Below, piece after piece: positions 36,171 through 46,683 of a DNA stretch of 64,000 nucleotides (position 1 is the stretch's first letter; the number at the start of each line of letters is the position of its first letter). A program made the position numbers and the translations under genes. Location: assembly GCA_001600455.1 (NCBI GenBank), contig BCKC01000003.1, positions 4,200,754-4,264,753 on the forward strand, read 5' to 3'. The notes beneath the pieces were generated by a model, which ran no database searches, was not told the DNA's origin, and worked only from the letters and a program-made list of their open reading frames with translations. The stretch comes from Endocalyx cinctus (lineage: Eukaryota > Ascomycota > Sordariomycetes > Amphisphaeriales > Apiosporaceae).

Positions 36171-37488
36171 TCACAACTTAGCAACCGTTTTCTCCCCTTC
36201 ACTTTCCCTTTTTATCCTTTCCCTCTCGACCAACTCCCAAGCCAGATCGCTCAACGGACCGAGCGCCTTCGCGTGCTCCCTCGCCTTCTCGCTACTCGCC
36301 TGACCGGTCGCCACCCTAGCGGCGATACCCTGGCAGATGGCCGACAACCGAAAGACGCTGAACGCCGCGGCCCAGCCCATATCCGGCGCGGGATCCCAAC
36401 CGGCCGTCTCGGCGTACCAGGTCATGATCTCGCGGGGTTCGGGTAAGCCGGGCGTCTTTCCGGGCAGGAATCCCGGGTGGAGGTGAGCCGTTCCGGAAGT
36501 AGTAGTAGTAGTAGTAGCATTATTCTCGGAAGTTGTTATCCCTTTACTTTTCTTCGCATCGGCCACGCTAGCCCCGAAATACGGATGCATGAGGTTCGCG
36601 AGATCGCTTAGCGGATGGCCGATCGTGCTCATCTCCCAATCCAAAATACCCAAAACGCGCGGTTCGGTCGGGTGGAAGACGACGTTGTCGATCTTGTAAT
36701 CGCCGTGCACGAGGGAGACCCTATCTTCGGGTCCTATTCTCGTCGTCCTCCTCGTCCCGTCGTCGTCGTCGTCGCCGGAAAAAAATCCGATCAGCCGATC
36801 GAACCGCGGTAAAGGACCGACGGGCTTTCCGGACTCGGCGTCGACGGCGCGCGCCTGGGCGTCGCATATGCCGCGCCAGGTCTCCAGCTGGCGGGCGTAG
36901 AAGTTCCCCTTCTTACCGAACCCTCCGAGCCCGACCGCGTCCGGGTCGACGGCGTGCAGGCGGGCGAGCGCGACGACGGCGGCTTTCCACAGGGCCGTCC
37001 GCTCGGCCGGGTCGCGGATCTCGGGCATCGCCGGGTCCTCGAATATGCGGCCGTCGAGGAAGCTCATGACGTAGAAGGGGGTACCGATGACGGACGGGTC
37101 CTCGCATAGGCAGAGGGCCCGCGGGACCGGTACTTCTTCTTTTTGGGGGTTTGGATTGTTGACGTTGACGACGTTATGCTTCCGAGATAGAGCGTGGATG
37201 ATGCGGTATTCTCGCTCTACTTTGTGCGCTGATTTGGATAGGAGCTTACCCGGAGGTTTCTTGCGCATCACGTACCGCTGGCCGTTGGGCGAGGTGAGCT
37301 GGTACGTGGGATTGGATTGTCCATAGCCAAACTAAAAGATGGTGAGAACAGTTGTCGCGGGATATTATATGATATTTGGATAATATTACCTGTTTCACCT
37401 CTATAGGGAGCTGAATTTCGGGCACATTCTCGCTTATGTACTTTTCTAGCGCTTTTGTGTCGATGGGCTGCCGCACGCGACCAGCCAT
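36171..37488 (-). CDS. APH-type phosphotransferase, ACAD10/ACAD11 N-terminal-like
   Basis: Aminoglycoside-phosphotransferase-fold kinase like the N-terminal part of acyl-CoA dehydrogenase family members 10 and 11, which phosphorylate 4-hydroxy acids in catabolism; here it stands alone without the dehydrogenase part. Exons 37488-37390 and 37331-36171 give 419 residues. Visible marks are [12 protein letters not shown] as the nucleotide-loop analogue, [12 protein letters not shown] with the ATP-binding Lys, [18 protein letters not shown], the catalytic loop HGDYKIDN (Asp at about 244) and metal-binding [20 protein letters not shown] Thr run (residues about 295-300) comes from a triplet repeat at 36499-36517. 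A stand-alone form is common in fungi. The substrate is inferred from the family only. Confidence 0.9.
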
Positions 37489-38193
37489 AGTAGTCTTCTT
37501 TTAGACGTACAAGTATATATGTACCTAGGTATAATGTATTTGCACTTAGATAGGTATGTATGATTCAAGTATCTCTTTTTATTTGGGGAAATCAAGTCGC
37601 CAATGAATATAATTATAATAGTATCGTATACTAGTATTAATAGGAAATATTACTATTTTACTTTTGTGAAGGGAAGCAAGAGAAGCAAGGGGATATATAA
37701 CAAGTACTTGAGCTAATGGCAGAATATTGGAGGGATTCCAATATTCCAGCGATGCCGAGGTAAAAGTTGCAAGATGCCAATTACGGTAAGCGGTCAGCCG
37801 CTACACTACACTTTAGTTTTGGGGTCTCGCACGCATTACATCCTATCCCCTTTTTCAAACTTCCAAGTTCGCGAAGTAATATCTTGACATTTTGATTTTG
37901 TACCTATGTCATTAAAAAACTGAAGAAAAAACCGCTTACTTTTGAGTGCCAAATAACCAACATAAGTTTTTCCCTATATCATCCCGTATATCCTGATTTT
38001 TTTAAGAAAAAGAAAAAAGAAAGAAGAAAGAAAGAAAAGGAGAGAGAAACTTTGCACCCTGCTATTATTTGAAGTCATCTTATACAGAAAATATAACCCC
38101 TAATTTTATTTTTGTTTCCGCCCTCATAAGCATGAAAATCCTCAGTCGTTAGATGGAAGTGTAGTGTAGATTAAAGACGTATACCGTACTAAA
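37489..38193. other. Spacer between MATE 3' end and phosphotransferase 5' end
   Basis: 700 bp, AT-rich, with an A/G-rich patch at 38005-38050. It should contain the phosphotransferase promoter. No gene is seen. Confidence 0.55.
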
Positions 38194-40561
38194 TCAGCCA
38201 GACGTATTCCTACGCTCAGCTTCACGAACAGACTGTTCCCAATCCGAAACGTAAGTATACCAATATTCGACGATAGCAACCCTGTCAGAAAAAAAAATTA
38301 GTTTATCCGTCCTTTTTGTCGTCTCCTTTTTTCTCCCTCCAAAAAAAGAAAAAGAAAAAGAAGATTACTTACAGCATCAATCCCGTCGTAGTACCAAGCC
38401 ACAAACCCGTAAGTTTCCACCCGAACGCGAAAGCGGCCGTGAAGGAGATAGGTAAGGCGATGACGTAGTACGCCGCGAGGTTCGCGTACCCGCCGAACGA
38501 CTGCTTGCCGATACCCCGGAGCAGGCCGTGGGCCACGCACGCCATGCTGTCGAAAATCTGCATCACTCCGCACAGCGGGAGCACCGTGGCGACGATCTCG
38601 ATCACCTCCTCGTCTTTGGTGAAGAGGGCCGGGATCCGGTAGCGGAGACTCGTGATTAGGGTGAGGTTAAATAACCCTATACAAACACCGCCATAAATTG
38701 CCTGTTTTTGAGAGAAAGGGGTTTTAAGGTTAGCTTGAATTATACTTTTGCTGTTTTTCAACAAAAAAAAAAAAGGACTTACCACTTTGGCCGATGTCTT
38801 GGCGACGCTCACGAGATTGGCTCCAATTAAGTTTGCTACTCGAGTAGAAGACGCTATGGAAACGGAGAAAGGGATCATGAAGGTGGTCGCCGTCGTCGTC
38901 ATCAGAACGCTCTGAGCCGCCAGATATGCCGTGCCGAACTGGCTGGAAACTAATGTTAAGATTTCGAAGGCTAACCACTCGGCCTCGACCATCACCATTC
39001 CTGGTAATGCAAGCCAAATCATAGGTCCTATGGAAATGAGAGATATATCAGTTAGCAAAAAAAGTTCTCTATAGTCTTGCAGGGAAGTGCTCTCAAAAGA
39101 AAAAAAAAAAAAAAAAAAAAACTTTACCCCAGTTCGTAAAAGCCCGCTTCGTCAAGCCTCCCCAGCACTGCGACCCATCCACGAAGCAAACATACAGCAA
39201 CAGCAGAACAGGCATGAGCGTCTGCGTGACCGCGACCGCGATCGGCGCGCCGACGAACCCCCAACCGAGGTGCCAAACGAGCAGCCAGTTGAGAAAGACG
39301 CTTAACGGGGCGGCGAGGAGGAGGACGTAGGTGGTGGCGATGAAGAGGCCCTGCGCCTGCGTGAACCGCTTGCCGCTCTCGAACGCGACGAAGCCGGGGA
39401 TCCCGGCCGTGATGATCCGGAGATAGAGGCCCGCGAGCTCGGCCGATTCCGGCTCGGGCACGATGCGCGCGAGCATCGCCTCGGCGAAGAAGAAGACGGC
39501 CGCGACGGGGACGGACAAGAGGCAGAGGAAGTAGACCATGCGCTGCACCTGCAGGCCGACTAGGTGCTTGTGGCCGGATCCGTACGCTTGCGCGCAGAGC
39601 GTGTCGAGACTTGTCGCGAGGCCTTGGAAGGGCGCGTAGCAGAATATGTTTGCCGTCATCGTGGCCACTGGGTATATCGTTAATTCAACATCATGACAAA
39701 GAAAAAAAAGCGGGGATATAAAAATATAATTAATTACTTACAGCTCACCGCACCCAGTTCTACCGTCCCAATTCGGCCGATAGTGAAAACGCTAGTGATA
39801 TTAATACTGTACTGCAAGACGAAAGTAAGGATCAAAGACCGCGAGTACGTCGCGATAGTCTTCGCCTCCCTCCGCCACGTAGTCTCGATACTACCCTCGG
39901 CCACGGCCGCGTTCCACTGGGCGCTCAAGTGTTCATTAGGAGCCTCGGGCGACGAGCCGCCGCCGTAGCCGGCAGCAGAGCCCGAATTCCCGTTATTATT
40001 ACCACCGACGGACGACAGAAGGGGAGAGGTTTCCGAAGGGTCCACCTCCTCGACCGTTATCTGAGGCACCTCCTCGTCGCCCAAGGGTTTCCTCGCCCCG
40101 GAGCCGAAGAACGACGACAAATTCTCGCGCACGCGGGACCAGACCCCACCTCGTGGGTACTCTTCCCCTTCCGGCTTATGGGGGGAGGAATACTTCTTGA
40201 TCGCCGGGACGACGGTGATGATATGGTTGTCTAGCAAGAGGTCGCGCTCCGCTTCTAGCGACCGCTTCTTCTCGGCCCGCGTCAAGACGATAGTAGGGCC
40301 GGTTGTGGTGTGAGTGTTGGTATGGTTGGTATGGCCGACGGGTTCCGTCCCCGCTACTATGCTTGGCCGCCGGTAGCCGTAGGCGACCCCGCTCGGTTGC
40401 GTGTACAAGATGGGCTCCGACCCCGCTTCGGAGGCGGCGTCTGCCTCTGCGCCGAAAGCGTCGTTAGGTGAATCGACGTCGTCGTCGGAACATTCTGCGA
40501 TGTCTCTCGCTAATATCTCTTGCGCTATAGGCGAGGTGGCTCGAAAAGATGAAGAAGCCAT
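38194..40561 (-). CDS. MATE family multidrug/toxin extrusion transporter
   Basis: Cation-coupled exporter with the MATE fold, probably in the vacuolar or plasma membrane; the substrate is unknown. Exons 40561-39742, 39667-39128, 39027-38783, 38701-38373 and 38281-38194 close to 673 residues. Residues 1 to about 230 form a long polar extension rich in Ser, Glu, Gly and Asn. The first MatE repeat starts near RSLILTFVLQYSINITSVF, with SLATMTANIFCYAPFQGLATSLDTLCAQAYGSG straddling intron 1, and the second repeat has the matching EAEWLAFEILTLVSSQFG and ASSTRVANLIGANL. The last exon encodes only 28 residues plus stop. The arrangement matches yeast ERC1-type MATE proteins. Every intron is framed by GTAAGT or GTAAAG donors and CAG/TAG acceptors. 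Confidence 0.93.
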
Positions 40562-41929
40562 CTCGAATTTTTTTATGTGTGTACAAAGAAAAATCCGGCC
40601 GTAAGAATTTTTTTTTTTTTTAAGCCTTGGGAGACTTGACTTAAATACTTATTAAGACCAGATCTAGATACTCGAAAGCCGGGGGCGAAAGAAAAAAAAA
40701 ACAAGAATATAGAAAGAAAATAAATTACAAGTGCTAACAATTTGAGTTCATCCACTGCAACAACGCCTAGACTAAAACCTGACGGTAAGATGTTCATAGA
40801 AGAAGACTATATATACTTTATATATAAGTTAACATGGCAAAGAAAAAGTAAACTTTACCATACGAAAACCCGCAACAGGATCTCGTCAGTTCTAACTAAC
40901 CAATCGGTTTATTTTCTACCCCCTCCCCCCCTAGAAAAGATAATACAGGACGACAGCCTTGTAAATATGACATTTCTTTACTAGTCATATCTATCAAGAC
41001 CAGTCTGGAACTCGTATGTTATACTAAACGGCATATCTATAACGAATCCCGATCGATGCCGTTGATAGGCAAGCCCATGCAAGATGTAAGCGCTTTTATA
41101 GCGGGACTTTGCCTTGTACTGGGTATTATAATCCAAGTAAAGTGTACAAAAACAGCGGTATCGGTGGGGGGTTTTGGTGGGTTGGGTGGTTGGGTTATAC
41201 GTTAATAGTTTAGTGGTTGACACATAGTATCTCGATTACCATCGCACACTAGATCGAATTTAGACAGAAGTAAGAACCATTCATGGATCAAATAGGATCT
41301 TGAATATGAGATATCCCATGTTTTCTATAAAATACCTATACTTTTGCCGATCCTGCGGAGATAGACGGTTGCCGCTTTTAAATTTGGCGTAGCACACGCA
41401 ACCTGGAATTCACCTTCGTTGATAAAAAACAAGGGTAGATTTCAAACTAAGTAGAATCAATTCTCGTTATGGAGCTGCAGAATGTAGCTGTTTAATTGTA
41501 TATGTGAAAAAGCATGTGTTTTATTCGGTGTTATCTCCATACAAATTTTCACCAAGTGTTTACAGTATGTTGTTTCGGAACAACATATCTCCGATATCTA
41601 ATCTGACGGTAGCATCTTGCCGGATGACTAACAACAGTGCAAGGATCTTAGTTAATACTCCCTGTAATGATACGATGTCGTCGATACACATGCAGGACGT
41701 AGTCTAACGCATCATCAGTTACTGACTGATCTAAAACGGTAGATCATATCTTCATATGGAACTACTGCAGAGACATTCCTTTATGAGTCTTGTTGCTATC
41801 TATCTTGGTATCATATTATGTCGCCGTCCTTTTTGTATCTAGTAATATTATACTATATTCACGATAGTCAAATATTTCATCCAACTTAGTGAAATCAATA
41901 AATAAACAAACAATGTATTATATCTTACT
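40562..41929. other. Spacer upstream of the MATE gene
   Basis: 1.4 kb, AT-rich, containing the MATE promoter and the DBP10 3' end. No coding frame, tRNA or strong repeat is seen, apart from a G/T-rich patch at about 41160-41200. Confidence 0.55.
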
Positions 41930-44900
41930 CTACTTCCTGGAAGGTCTGGCGTTTTTCGCCTTTTTCCTTTCCTTAATCTTCCTTTCTTTACGGATATCGT
42001 CCATGTTTTTGAGCTCCTTTCTGCTTCCGGGCCCGTCTTTGAAGCGACCAACGCGCTTCTCCCTCGCCTCGGCCACACGCTTCTTGCGGACGTGGTAGTC
42101 ATCCCTGTACTTATCTGCCTCCTTGGGAGCTTTCTCAGCCTTATGTCTGTATCGTTTGTCTGCCATAGCAGCTGCTGCGCCTGGGTTATTGCCGCCACCA
42201 GAGTTCTTCTCGAATTCTCCGATGCGAGGCATCCTGCCGATTCGTTGGGATTTCTTCCACTTATCGAACCGACCACTCTGGAAGGAGGCCGCAATCTTGA
42301 CACCACTCTCGCCACGCACCATCCGGTTTGACTTATTGGACCGACTTCCGTCCTCGTCGTTGTCGCGGGATACGTACCGGGCACTCTTTTTGTCCCAACG
42401 CATCTTGGATCGTGTGGGGACGCCGAATGACTTGGCGCCTTCGTCGTTGGTGAGATCCATCGCGTGGCGGGCTGCGTCCGCGGCGAAGTTTCCGACGGCG
42501 GCAGCACCGCCACCACTACCACCACCTGAGTGTACGCCGTATCCACGTTCTTCCGCTGCGTTGATGGTGCGCGGCGTGTACGACATAAAGACCTCCTCGT
42601 CTCGGAATGAGGTCGCAGAGATTTCTTTTGACTTTGCCGAGTCATTTTTCTTACTATGGGCATTGTTCGATATTATGACCTCAAGTTCAGAGTCGGATGC
42701 CGCGTCTGATTCTTCGTCAAAATCAGCGGTAGTGCCGTCTGGCAACTCTTCATTTTCATCATCGGACCCGCCTGACTCCGAAGCATCATCGTCTGATTGT
42801 TCATCCTCCTCACTTTCCTGTTTGGCTGATCTTCGAGGGCCAAATCGTTCCCTGACGGTCTTCATAATGTCCGCAGCCTCGCTACGAGCAGCTTTGCCAG
42901 TCCGAGCCACCTCAAATATGGTTTCAGTAGGTTTATACCCGCTTATTTTCGCAAGCATTTCGGCGCGTTCGTTTTCAGCATCCCCTATTTCATCGCCAAA
43001 TATTGGGTGAACTTGTGACCAGCCTTTTGACGAGATAACCTCTTTAGCACGCCTGGCGCTTTGGCTACTGGCTGAATTACGGGTCCTCAAGTAAAGTTTC
43101 TCGGCTTTCTCGGAAACCTTTCGGAGACTGCTAACCTCTTCACTCTCGCCCAAGAGCTTGTTAAGCCATTCGACGTTGTTCTCAACGTCACTTCTGAGCG
43201 GGGCGCCAACGACCATGTCTTCTGCGTAGTTTATGCCCTCCTTAGCACCCTCCTTACCCAGAATAAGCTTTTTGCCAAGAAACAGCTGCAGATCGATAAG
43301 ATACGGAACATCAGTATCTCTAACCAGACTATAGCTCCATCCTCTCTGACCCGCACGGGCTGTTCGTCCAACCCGATGTATAAAGACTTTGGGTTGCGGA
43401 GGGAAATCGTAGTTGACCACGTTCGCAAGGAGGGGAAGATCTATTCCTCGCGCCGCGACATCTGTCACGACAAGAATGTTGGATTCACCCTGCCTGAAGC
43501 TTTCGATTTGTTCCTTACGAGCCGTCTGATCCAATGAACCGTAAACGTAAGCAACGGTGAAACCCGATTCCCGGAGCACCGATTTGATGTATTCTGTATG
43601 ATGTTTTGTTGCAGTGAATACGATTGTTGAGTGCTCCGTCGGTTTGCCCTTGCCTCGAGGGGCTTCTGCTCCACGCTTTCTCTTTTTTGATGATTTCCCT
43701 CCTTCTGGTTCGGCTCCCTCTGGTAGTCCTGTGGGCACCTTGATAACATCATGGAGAATGTGTAAAAGGGCAGCCTCTTTCTCAGCTGACTTTACACTAA
43801 AGAAGGCCGACTGGAGATCTGGTGATATCTTTGTCTCGGCGTCAAGCCGAATCAAGCTTGGCTCTTGTAAACCAGCCCGGGCAAATTCAACTAATGAAGT
43901 TGGTAAGGTGGCGGAGAAGAGTAATGTCTGCCTAGAAGGTGGTAGGGCGTATAAGATTTCTGTCAGCTGTGCCGCAAAACCCATTTCGAAAAGTCGATCT
44001 GCCTCGTCAAAAACAACGTATTGTATAGAGAAAAGATCGAGGTTCATCTCAACCTTAAGATGTAGGAAACGACCAGGAGTGGCGATGATAATATCTTCAG
44101 CAGGTTAGTGAATTGTAAATTATTGTAACACGACATGGAGAGGAATGACAAACCTGGATTTGTTGTCATTGCGCCAAACTGTTCTTCCAAAGAGTCACCA
44201 CCGACCAGTAGAACACATTTGAGACCTGTTCCGCGACTTAAATCTTTTACTACCTTCAAGGTCTGAATAGCTAACTCGCGACTGGGTGACATTATAAGGG
44301 CGCGAGCTCCAACGGTAGGCGAGTGGACTTTGAGACGCTCTATCATGGGTATAACGAAGGCCTTGTATATGTTAGTTCCCTGCGTACTATCAATTCAAAG
44401 ACTCAACCTACCAGAGTTTTTCCCGAACCAGTTCTAGCCATCGCAACGACATCCTTTCGCCCCATAACTAGGGGAATTGCTTTGCGCTGTACTGGCGTGG
44501 GGACAGAAAAGCCCTTTCTCGTTATAGCTCTTAAAAGATTGGCATTGAGTCCTATGAAAAGACCGTGAGTTGCAGTGTTCTTCAAATTTCATGCGACATA
44601 ATACGAGATATGAGTGCGCAGTGGATAGTTGTTACGAACCCATTGCCTGAAAACCGCCGCCCTTCTTTACCGTCTTTCCCTTGAGATTGCTTGATTTTCT
44701 GAAAGAGGCAGCCTGTTTCAAAGCGATAAACGCCTCGTCGTCGTCTGCGTCATCTTCCCCGTGCTCACCGCCACCGTCGAGGAGATCTCCAAAGCCTTCG
44801 GTATCGAATCCAAAGCCATCTTCGGTGTTATTTTTTCCAGCTTTTCGTGATTTCGGCTCGTGCGTATCGGTGAAAAGAGATGCCGCGATATCGACTTCGT

Positions 44901-44937
44901 TTTCGGATGCGGCAGGAGACACTGCGCGGCGTGGCAT
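41930..44937 (-). CDS. DBP10: DEAD-box ATP-dependent RNA helicase Dbp10
   Basis: Nucleolar helicase for assembly of the pre-60S ribosomal subunit. Exons 44937-44640, 44551-44412, 44361-44154 and 44094-41930 make 936 residues. Helicase motifs are in order: Q-motif area [13 protein letters not shown], motif I ARTGSGKT (about 139-146), [13 protein letters not shown], motif II DEAD (about 245), SAT, and motif [12 protein letters not shown]. The DBP10 C-terminal domain follows ([30 protein letters not shown]), and the tail is Lys/Arg-rich, typical of nucleolar proteins. The start at [14 protein letters not shown] was preferred; an in-frame ATG 22 codons upstream (45003) gives a low-complexity leader. 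The first intron donor GTTCGT is weak, but the join restores the family frame. It shares its upstream region head to head with the DnaJ gene. Confidence 0.96.
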
Positions 44938-45292
44938 TTTTTTCTGTGATTTTTTTCTCAATATGTTTGTATATCCTTCATGTTCTTTATATATGTTGTT
45001 CAACGTCTCGAACTTTTTTACCTGCTTAGCTTTACGGTCGTGGGGCAGGGAGCTCTTAACTTTTTTTTATGGATCCACCTTATCGCCCAGCTGATAAGGT
45101 AGATCTACCCCACTTATTTACTTATCTATATCTACTGGGGGCTACCCGCGAAGTACTAACCGTGCTGGGCAGTACTTTATATATCCTCGACTCGTCCTGA
45201 AAACACCACGACTCTCCTCCTCGACGTGACACAATTAATCGGACAGCTTGGAACATCTATTACTCTAATTGTGCATCGTTCAAAAAACTCAA
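44938..45292. promoter_or_regulatory. Divergent promoter DBP10 / DnaJ with GATA pair and TACCCCAC
   Basis: 355 bp between two start codons. It contains the inverted pair ACCTTATC (45077-45084) and GATAAGGT (45093-45100), two face-to-face GATA-factor core sites 8 bp apart, followed directly by TACCCCAC at 45106-45113. The second motif recurs upstream of SYO1 and RIO2. Confidence 0.55.
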
Positions 45293-46119
45293 ATGTCATC
45301 TAAAAAAGAGAGCCCCGTCGAGGATAAAGATGCCTTGGACGCGCTCGAGTTGGAATCTAAAGAATTCGATAAGGTAAGAAGTAGCCTGCTCTCGTCCGAG
45401 TCGAGCCTTTGGTTCTCATGTATATATGCTAATAACTACGACGAAATCCAGGATGCAGAAATAGATCGTATATTAAAAGCCTTCCGCTTAAATGCGTGAG
45501 TATTCACCTTTTCTACCCCCCCATCATATCATTACATACAAAATAAAGAAGAAGGAAAAAAGAAAGCTCATCAGCCGCCCCCAATAGCTACGACGTCCTC
45601 GACCTCCAACCCGGCGTGCCCGAATCGGACATCAAGATCACGTACCGCAAGAAGTCGCTGCTGATCCACCCGGACAAGACGAAGAACCCTTCGGCGCCGG
45701 ACGCGTTCGACCGGCTGAAGAAGGCGCAGACGGAGCTGATGGACGAGAAGCACCGGGAGCGGCTGGACGAGGCGATCGCGGACGCGCGGATGCTCCTGAT
45801 CCGGGAGAACAAGTGGACGGTCGACAGCCCCGAGCTCAAGACGGCCTCGTTCGCGAAAAAATGGCGGGAGAAATCGCGCGAGGTCCTGGTCGACAACGAG
45901 CTCCGGAGGAAGCGCCAGATCAAGGCGCAGATGCAGGAGGAGGGCCGCGAGCAGCGCAGGCAGGACGAGGAGATCGAGGAGCGCAAGCGCAAGAGGCAGC
46001 ACGAGCAGGACTGGGAGGAGACGAGGGATAAGCGCATCGACAGCTGGCGACAGTTTCAGAAGGGCAAGTCGGGTGACGGGGAGAAGAAAAAGAAAAAGAA
46101 GCTGAAACCGATCGGTTGA
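45293..46119 (+). CDS. DnaJ-domain protein, DNAJC8/Spf31-like
   Basis: Small J-domain protein of the DNAJC8 type, a spliceosome-associated Hsp70 cochaperone in other eukaryotes. Exons 45293-45373, 45452-45495 and 45588-46119 give 218 residues. The J-domain begins YDVLDLQPG and has IHPDKTKNP, with the HPD triad at residues 69-71, needed to stimulate Hsp70. The rest is a charged helix (KKWREKSREVLVDNELRRKR, then an Arg/Glu/Gln-rich coil) ending in a poly-Lys tail KKKKKKLKPIG that looks like a nuclear signal. An alternative acceptor 13 nt upstream in intron 2 leads straight to a stop, so the TAG acceptor at 45587 is the only usable one. The third exon is very GC-rich. Confidence 0.93.
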
Positions 46120-46683
46120 TTTGAGAAAGGAACGTCTCGCACTATCTCTATGAATATCGAGGTTATGTTTTCGTGGGCTATTTCATTGGCATGGGTATTA
46201 TAACGTGAGTTCTATTGATAGACCGACAAAGAATTTCTTTTTATGAACCTAACTCCCCCAGTGACCCCCCCTTTTTTAGCCGACCAAAACCTCTCGTCTT
46301 TTCCAGTCAATTGTTGAGACCATCTATATCCTTCAACATCCAATGGCTCAATTCCCCATGCTCATGGTAAGTCTTCAATCGCTAGATACTCCGTGCCTTT
46401 TATGTGTCTTTGATAATCGCATACCTGGATCTTCTTAGATCTATGGACAAGTGAGCTCGGCTAAAGCAAGCCAATACCGGCACTTCTGCTGCTATTACTG
46501 TTTCTATGTTCCTTACGACTGAACCTGTGAGTTCAGCTCCGCTCTCTTACTTCCGGTGATCAATAGTATACATGGATCGTTGTATCATCGTAGAAGCACA
46601 TCTCCTAGCTTTTCACCAGCAGGCGTGGAAGTATAAGTTCGGTTTTCGTTGCGATCTAAATGACGTAGAATATTTTATCCAGC
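46120..46683. other. Convergent spacer DnaJ / SYO1 with a possible spliced micro-ORF
   Basis: 560 bp between two 3' ends. Apart from the candidate small spliced ORF at 46343-46522, nothing is recognisable. Confidence 0.5.
46343..46522 (+). CDS. Candidate spliced small ORF, 35 codons
   Basis: ATG at 46343 opens eight codons (MAQFPMLM) that end at a GTAAGT donor; a 72-nt intron with a TTAG acceptor leads in frame to IYGQVSSAKAS and on to a TGA at 46520-46522. The splice signals are good, but the peptide resembles no family I know and the segment lies in a 3'-3' spacer. It may equally be 3' UTR of the DnaJ gene with a UTR intron. Confidence 0.2.

Noticed and set aside
44938..45003. Upstream in-frame start for DBP10
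   Set aside because: The extra 22 residues are low complexity and the family normally starts MPRRA.
45575..45588. Alternative acceptor in DnaJ intron 2
   Set aside because: Using CAG at 45574 leads to an in-frame TAG after four codons, so only the acceptor at 45587 is viable.
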